Shown: positions 20,938 to 24,536 of the stretch, in pieces | How positions within the stretch are numbered: the stretch's first letter is position 1 | Layout: each line of letters starts with the position of its first letter | NCBI GenBank assembly: GCA_946496115.1 | Contig: CAMMFK010000011.1 | Span: forward strand, 1 to 24,536 | DNA: 24,536 bases | Direction of reading: 5' to 3' | From: an uncultured Clostridium sp. | Lineage (GTDB): Bacteria > Bacillota > Clostridia > TANB77 > CAG-508 | The notes under the pieces: generated by a model | Database searches by the model: none | What the model saw: the letters and a program-made list of their open reading frames with translations, nothing else | Told to the model about the DNA's origin: nothing | Translations under genes and position numbers: made by a program

Positions 20938-21178
20938 AACTTTGCACTCATGGCTTTCTTAATTACTTATAAATATTGGACAAGTTTACTATTATTATTT
21001 TAAATTTTTCATACTTTCTAATAACCAGCTCGCAATCCTATATGCGACTCGTTTTCGCCTGGCATCTGAGGAATTATAAAATTCCCAAGAAAACATCAAT
21101 ATTCTTGTATTCCTAATTAGAATACACCTAATATATATCACAAATTTAGCAAAAAATCAACAAAAAGTGTTAATTTAA

Positions 21179-21215
21179 TTGAAAAAAATGCATGTTCTTG
21201 ATATAATTTGAACAT
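21179..21215 (+). promoter_or_regulatory. Promoter of Bro-N cargo operon with overlapping dyad
   Basis: TTGAAA (21179-21184), 17-base spacer, TATAAT (21202-21207). ATGTTC (21192-21197) and GAACAT (21210-21215) form a dyad that brackets the -10 box, a good position for a repressor. It does not have the arm order of a LexA box. Confidence 0.7.
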
Positions 21216-21246
21216 AATAATAATTTTATAAAGGAATGATACCTAA

Positions 21247-22173
21247 ATGGAAAATATAAATAAATTAGAAACAATTTCAAATCTCTTTGAGGATAATGAA
21301 ATAAGAAGTGTTTGGGATAGTGAAAAAGAAGAATATTATTTTAGTGTTGTTGATGTTATTCAAGCTTTGACGGATAGTAACAATCCAAGAAATTATTGGA
21401 ACACGCTAAAAAGAAGAATGACAGAAGAAGAAAAAAGTGAGTTGTACGCAAAATGCGTACAACTGAAAATGAAATCACAAAAAGATGGAAAAAGTTATTT
21501 AACTGATGCTTTAGATACAAAAGGAATATTAAGACTAATAGAATCTGTGCCAAGTCCAAAAGCAGAGCCATTTAAATTATGGCTTGCCAAAATGGGAAAA
21601 GAGAGAATTGATGAAGTATTTGATCCAGAACTTGCTGTTAATCGAGCGATTGATTATTATAGAGCTCGTGGATATGATGATAAATGGATTAAAGCAAGAC
21701 TAACTGGAGTTGTAGATAGACGTAAATTAACAGATGTATGGCAAGCAAATGGTATAACCAAAAATTATGAGTACGGAATCCTTACAAATGAAATATATAA
21801 AGAATGGTCTGGAATGAAAGCTTCAGAATATAAAGAATTTAAAGGAATTAGAAAAGAGTCTTTAAGAGATAATATGACAGATATAGAAGTTACACTTACA
21901 GATTTAGGAGAAATTGCAACAAGAGAGCTTGCAAAAAAACATAAACCCTATGGATTAAAAGAGAATAAAGAAATAGCAAAACGTGGTGGCAAAATTGCAA
22001 AAATTACACGCGATAATTTAGAAAAAGAATTAGGAGAAAGTGTAATTACAAATAGAAATGCACTAAACTATAAATATTTAGATGATAACAAATTAAATAA
22101 AGAGAAACAATTAAATGATAAATCTAAAAAGAAATTAAAAGAAAATGATAATACGGAGGGAAACAATGAATAA
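21247..22173 (+). CDS. Bro-N domain protein (phage antirepressor-like)
   Basis: A 308-residue protein. The N-terminal part (about 18-125) is a Bro-N domain: IRSVWDSEKEEYYFSVVDVIQAL, NPRNYWNTLKRRM, DTKGILRLIESVPSPKAEPFKLWLAK. The middle part (about 128-215) is helical and rich in charged residues, and the C-terminus has the GGKIAKITRDNLEKELGESVITNRN block often seen at the end of such proteins, then a Lys/Asn tail. Bro-N proteins bind DNA and usually act as antirepressors or regulators of mobile elements. The start is backed by a GGAATGA-type weak site and a close promoter. The dyad over that promoter could be its own target. It is the first gene of the cargo operon and overlaps the next gene by 8 bases. 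Confidence 0.87.
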   Translation: MENINKLETISNLFEDNEIRSVWDSEKEEYYFSVVDVIQALTDSNNPRNYWNTLKRRMTEEEKSELYAKCVQLKMKSQKDGKSYLTDALDTKGILRLIESVPSPKAEPFKLWLAKMGKERIDEVFDPELAVNRAIDYYRARGYDDKWIKARLTGVVDRRKLTDVWQANGITKNYEYGILTNEIYKEWSGMKASEYKEFKGIRKESLRDNMTDIEVTLTDLGEIATRELAKKHKPYGLKENKEIAKRGGKIAKITRDNLEKELGESVITNRNALNYKYLDDNKLNKEKQLNDKSKKKLKENDNTEGNNE

Positions 22174-22858
22174 ACCTATCATAGGAATAGTATCCAAACA
22201 TTATGCTACTTATAAATCAAATAAAAATAAAATAGATACTTTTATAAGAGATGAAGTAAAACAAGCAATCTTTGATAATGGTGGAGTAGCTATTGGAATA
22301 CTACCTACAGAAGCTAATATAAACTATTGTGGAGATAATTGGAAAGATAATTTATCCATAGAGGAGAAAGAAAATTTAATCGCTCAATTAAAATTATGTG
22401 ATGGTATTATTTTACAAGGTGGAGCAGAAACAGATAATTATGAAAGTATAATTGCTAAATACTGTTATGAAAAAAATCTTCCAATACTTGGTATTTGTGC
22501 TGGACAGAACAATATTGCAAGAGCTTTAGGAGGAACTACTTATAAAATTCCTAATCCAGAAAAGCATGATAAATCATTTGATGAGTATGTTCACTGGATT
22601 AATATAGATAAAAATTCAAGATTTTATGATATAGTTCAAACTAATAAAATGCAAGTTAATTCTAGGCATAAGAGAACAATAAAAGAATGTCCTAAATTAG
22701 ATAAAGTTGCTTTTTGTGAAGATGGATACCCTGATGTAATAGAATCTAAAAACAAAACTTTTTATATTGGTGTTAGATTTCATCCAGAAAGTTTATATAA
22801 AATAGATGAGAATCATAATAAAATTTTCAAGGAATTTATAAATGCTTGCAAAGATTAG
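22166..22858 (+). CDS. Class I glutamine amidotransferase-like hydrolase (peptidase C26, gamma-Glu-GABA hydrolase family)
   Basis: A 230-residue protein with the peptidase C26 fold. The nucleophile elbow is GICAGQN (C111) and the catalytic pair is H206-P-E208 in RFHPES. An N-terminal PIIGIVSKH start, GIILQGGAE and the H-x-W-I segment fit the gamma-glutamyl-gamma-aminobutyrate hydrolase family (PuuD-like). Such enzymes release glutamate from gamma-glutamyl amides, but many members have unknown substrates. It is cytoplasmic. I chose ATG at 22166 because GGAGGG lies 5 bases upstream; a start at 22145 has none. It overlaps the Bro-N gene by 8 bases and is followed by the nitroreductase after 9 bases, a tight operon. 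Confidence 0.9.
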   Translation: MNKPIIGIVSKHYATYKSNKNKIDTFIRDEVKQAIFDNGGVAIGILPTEANINYCGDNWKDNLSIEEKENLIAQLKLCDGIILQGGAETDNYESIIAKYCYEKNLPILGICAGQNNIARALGGTTYKIPNPEKHDKSFDEYVHWINIDKNSRFYDIVQTNKMQVNSRHKRTIKECPKLDKVAFCEDGYPDVIESKNKTFYIGVRFHPESLYKIDENHNKIFKEFINACKD

Positions 22859-22867
22859 GAGGTCAGA

Positions 22868-23428
22868 ATGGAATTAAAAGAAACAATAAAAAATAGAAGA
22901 AGTATTCGCAAATATAAAAATAGTAAAATATCTAAGGAAATAATTGATGACTTAATCGATTGTGCAAGATTAGCACCATCTGCCAAAAATAGACAACCTT
23001 GGAAATTTGTAATAGTAACCGACACTATAAAAAATAAAATTGCTGACATTATGTTGGAAAAGAAAAATAACGAAAAGATTAATTTAGAAAGACAAATATA
23101 TAATGCTAATAGTAGTGTTAAAGCAACTGCAAAAATAATGAAAGAAGCTCCTATACTTATATTAGTTCTTAAGGAATATGAAAATAATTGGATTATAGGA
23201 GATTCGCTTTCAATCGGAGGAGCTATAGAGCATATTTGCTTAAGAGCCACAGATTTGGGGTTAGGTTCTCTTTGGATAAGAGATATTGTGTATACGCAGA
23301 AAGACATTGCTAAATTGATTGGCTATGAGAACATGGAACTAATTTCAGCAATTTCTATAGGTTATCCAGATGAAAATCCTAAACCAAGACCTAGAAAAGG
23401 ATTGAATGAAGTTTTGGAATGGCTTTAA
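22868..23428 (+). CDS. Nitroreductase family FMN-dependent oxidoreductase
   Basis: A 186-residue nitroreductase. RRSIRKY at the N-terminus (R10-R11-S12) and LAPSAKNRQPWKF (about 35-47) bind FMN phosphate and ring. GGAIEHICLRATDLGLGSLWI (about 119-139) is the second conserved block, and IGYPDE-P-PRPRK closes the domain. Such proteins use NAD(P)H to reduce nitro groups, quinones or other electron-poor substrates, and work as cytoplasmic dimers. The start ATG has AGGAGG 6-7 bases upstream. It lies 9 bases after the amidotransferase-like gene and 39 bases before the transglutaminase-like gene, in one operon. Substrate unknown. Confidence 0.92.
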   Translation: MELKETIKNRRSIRKYKNSKISKEIIDDLIDCARLAPSAKNRQPWKFVIVTDTIKNKIADIMLEKKNNEKINLERQIYNANSSVKATAKIMKEAPILILVLKEYENNWIIGDSLSIGGAIEHICLRATDLGLGSLWIRDIVYTQKDIAKLIGYENMELISAISIGYPDENPKPRPRKGLNEVLEWL

Positions 23429-23467
23429 TATTATAAAAAAAAATAAATGGAAAGGATAAGATAATAA

Positions 23468-24358
23468 ATGGAAAAAGAAATATTAGAATTTTATAAGAAA
23501 ACAAGTTCATTTACAGATTTAGGATATTATAAGGATTTTGCAAAAAAATTGCCAAATGATATTGAACAATTATGTCTATTACAAAGAATGCAAATAATTC
23601 ATCCAGTAGCTTTTAGAGATAAGCAAATTAGAAATAAAAAAGATTGCTTTTGGGGAGATATGACTAAAGTGCCAATTACTAGATTAGAATATGAAGATGA
23701 CATTTTTCCAACTGCACAAAGTGTAATAGCTGAATTATTAAGAAAAAATCCTAACTATACTACAAAAAGGGAAGCCAAAGATAAAGTTCATGTTACATGT
23801 AGAAGTCAAGCTATATTATTGGCTAGTATATTGAAAGCTAAAGGAATACCAGCTAGAGCTAGAAGTGGATTCGCTGAATATATACATTATGATGGAATAT
23901 GTTATGACCATTGGATTACGGAATATTTTGACGGAAAAGAAAATAGATGGAGATTAGTAGATGCAGATGAACATTGTCCAGACCATGAAATGGGATTTGA
24001 TTTGAATGATATTCCTTATGATAAATTTTTATTTGGTGCAAATGCTTATTTAGGTATAAGACAGAATAAATATAAACCTGAAACTATTTTATATTCTTCT
24101 GATCCACCAACCCTAGGACTAAAAGCTTCAATAAGAGGATTATTCTATGATTTTCATGCGTTAATGAATGATGAAATTATATTTTTACATATGCCTAAAT
24201 ATATACAAGATAAGAATTTTGAGTTATCTGATGAAGAATATAAAGAATTAGATAATTTAGCGAACTTAATGCTAAATCCTAATGAAAATTTTAGCAAATT
24301 ACAAGAAATCTGGAACAATAATTCTAAATTTAGAATTATGTCAGGAGCATTAAATTAG
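23468..24358 (+). CDS. Transglutaminase-like superfamily protein
   Basis: A 296-residue protein with the transglutaminase-like cysteine-protease fold. The likely triad is C111 (HVTCRSQA), H148 (DHWITEYF) and D165 (LVDADEH). KGIPARARSGF between Cys and His is the usual core strand of the family. No signal peptide is seen, so it acts in the cytoplasm. Bacterial members may be proteases, amidases or cross-linkers; the substrate here is not known. The start ATG has AAAGGAT about 10 bases upstream. It is the fourth gene of the cargo operon, after the nitroreductase, and has no obvious terminator after it. Confidence 0.85.
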   Translation: MEKEILEFYKKTSSFTDLGYYKDFAKKLPNDIEQLCLLQRMQIIHPVAFRDKQIRNKKDCFWGDMTKVPITRLEYEDDIFPTAQSVIAELLRKNPNYTTKREAKDKVHVTCRSQAILLASILKAKGIPARARSGFAEYIHYDGICYDHWITEYFDGKENRWRLVDADEHCPDHEMGFDLNDIPYDKFLFGANAYLGIRQNKYKPETILYSSDPPTLGLKASIRGLFYDFHALMNDEIIFLHMPKYIQDKNFELSDEEYKELDNLANLMLNPNENFSKLQEIWNNNSKFRIMSGALN

Positions 24359-24488
24359 TTTGAAAAGTGATAAAACAGTAATGGAAACCTACGAAATTAA
24401 TTGAAATAAAATGACTGAATTTCATGGTATGGCTAAACTAATGAAGATATTGAGATATAATAATTCATTTATAGAGGAGATGATTTTT

Positions 24489-24536
24489 TTGAAAAAATAT
24501 ATTATATTTAATATAATAATGCCAATTCTGTTAATA
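24489..24536 (+). CDS. Start of a membrane protein gene (cut by window edge)
   Basis: TTG at 24489-24491 follows AGAGGAGA by 8 bases and opens a frame that starts M-K-K-Y-I-I-F-N-I-I-M-P-I-L-L-I, a hydrophobic N-terminus like a signal peptide or first membrane helix. Only 16 codons are inside the window, so the family cannot be told. The 130 bases between this and the previous gene hold no clear terminator. Confidence 0.5.
   Translation, partial: MKKYIIFNIIMPILLI

Larger units (their letters stand above)
17121..24536. mobile_element. Tn4451-like mobilizable transposon (left end; right end outside window)
   Basis: The left boundary is defined by loss of dinD homology at about 17120/17121. 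From there, tnpX (large serine recombinase), tnpW and mobV run on the minus strand, followed by an oriT, hairpin-rich DNA and plus-strand cargo. This is the layout of Tn4451/Tn4453-type elements of Clostridia, which excise as circles through TnpX and move with the help of a co-resident conjugative element through the MobV relaxase. The rest of dinD does not appear before the window ends, so the element is longer than 7.4 kb, or the cargo beyond some point belongs to the chromosome. Confidence 0.8.

Noticed and set aside
20498..21246. CRISPR array in the repeat-rich gene-free region
   Set aside because: The repeats are different inverted repeats with no regular unit or spacer length.

Overview
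The window is AT-rich (roughly 30% GC by eye) bacterial chromosome. TGA is a normal stop codon, several genes start with TTG behind strong AGGAGG sites, and sigma-A-type promoters are near consensus. Together with a Mn-type (yybP-ykoY) riboswitch, a SigV/RsiV-like pair, DUF4358/DHHW/MBOAT surface genes and a Tn4451-like (TnpX/TnpW/MobV) element, this points to a low-GC Firmicute of the class Clostridia, probably gut-associated. I cannot name the species.

Layout. (1) 1-857: minus-strand end of a serine recombinase module (recombinase N-terminus cut by the window edge, plus a small unknown gene) next to a tRNA-Thr(CGT) gene. (2) 900-4724: a possible nucleic-acid-modification neighbourhood, with a radical SAM/SPASM enzyme, a protein resembling the helical 5-hmdU DNA kinase / thymine-hypermodification family, a convergent HAD-family nucleotidase-like phosphatase, and an HNH nuclease with a ParB-like tail. 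(3) 4800-7972: a yybP-ykoY riboswitch with promoter and terminator controlling a P2A-type Ca/Mn ATPase. (4) 8136-16451: an envelope and lysozyme-defence region with a peptidoglycan-type polysaccharide deacetylase, tRNA-Leu(TAG), a full-length dinD, an SGNH hydrolase, a DUF4358 protein, an ECF sigma factor with its RsiV-like anti-sigma factor (4-bp overlap), a frameshifted MBOAT O-acyltransferase and a DHHW/AlgX-like protein. (5) 16531-17120: a second dinD with its own promoter, cut after about 173 codons. (6) 17121 to the window end: a mobilizable transposon inserted in that dinD. It carries tnpX, tnpW and mobV (all minus), a predicted oriT, a cluster of strong hairpins, and plus-strand cargo: a Bro-N protein, a class I glutamine amidotransferase-like hydrolase (peptidase C26), a nitroreductase, a transglutaminase-like protein and the first codons of a membrane protein. 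The right end lies outside the window.

How the genes may work together. In related Firmicutes, RsiV binds lysozyme and releases SigV, which turns on peptidoglycan O-acetylation or deacetylation. Here the sigma/anti-sigma pair sits among a deacetylase, an SGNH hydrolase, an MBOAT and a DHHW protein, which fits a lysozyme-resistance island, although the MBOAT carries a frameshift exactly before its catalytic WHG motif. The two dinD copies form direct repeats around most of this island. Each holds the same GC-rich perfect palindrome inside its coding sequence.

All calls come from reading the sequence and translated proteins. No database search was run.
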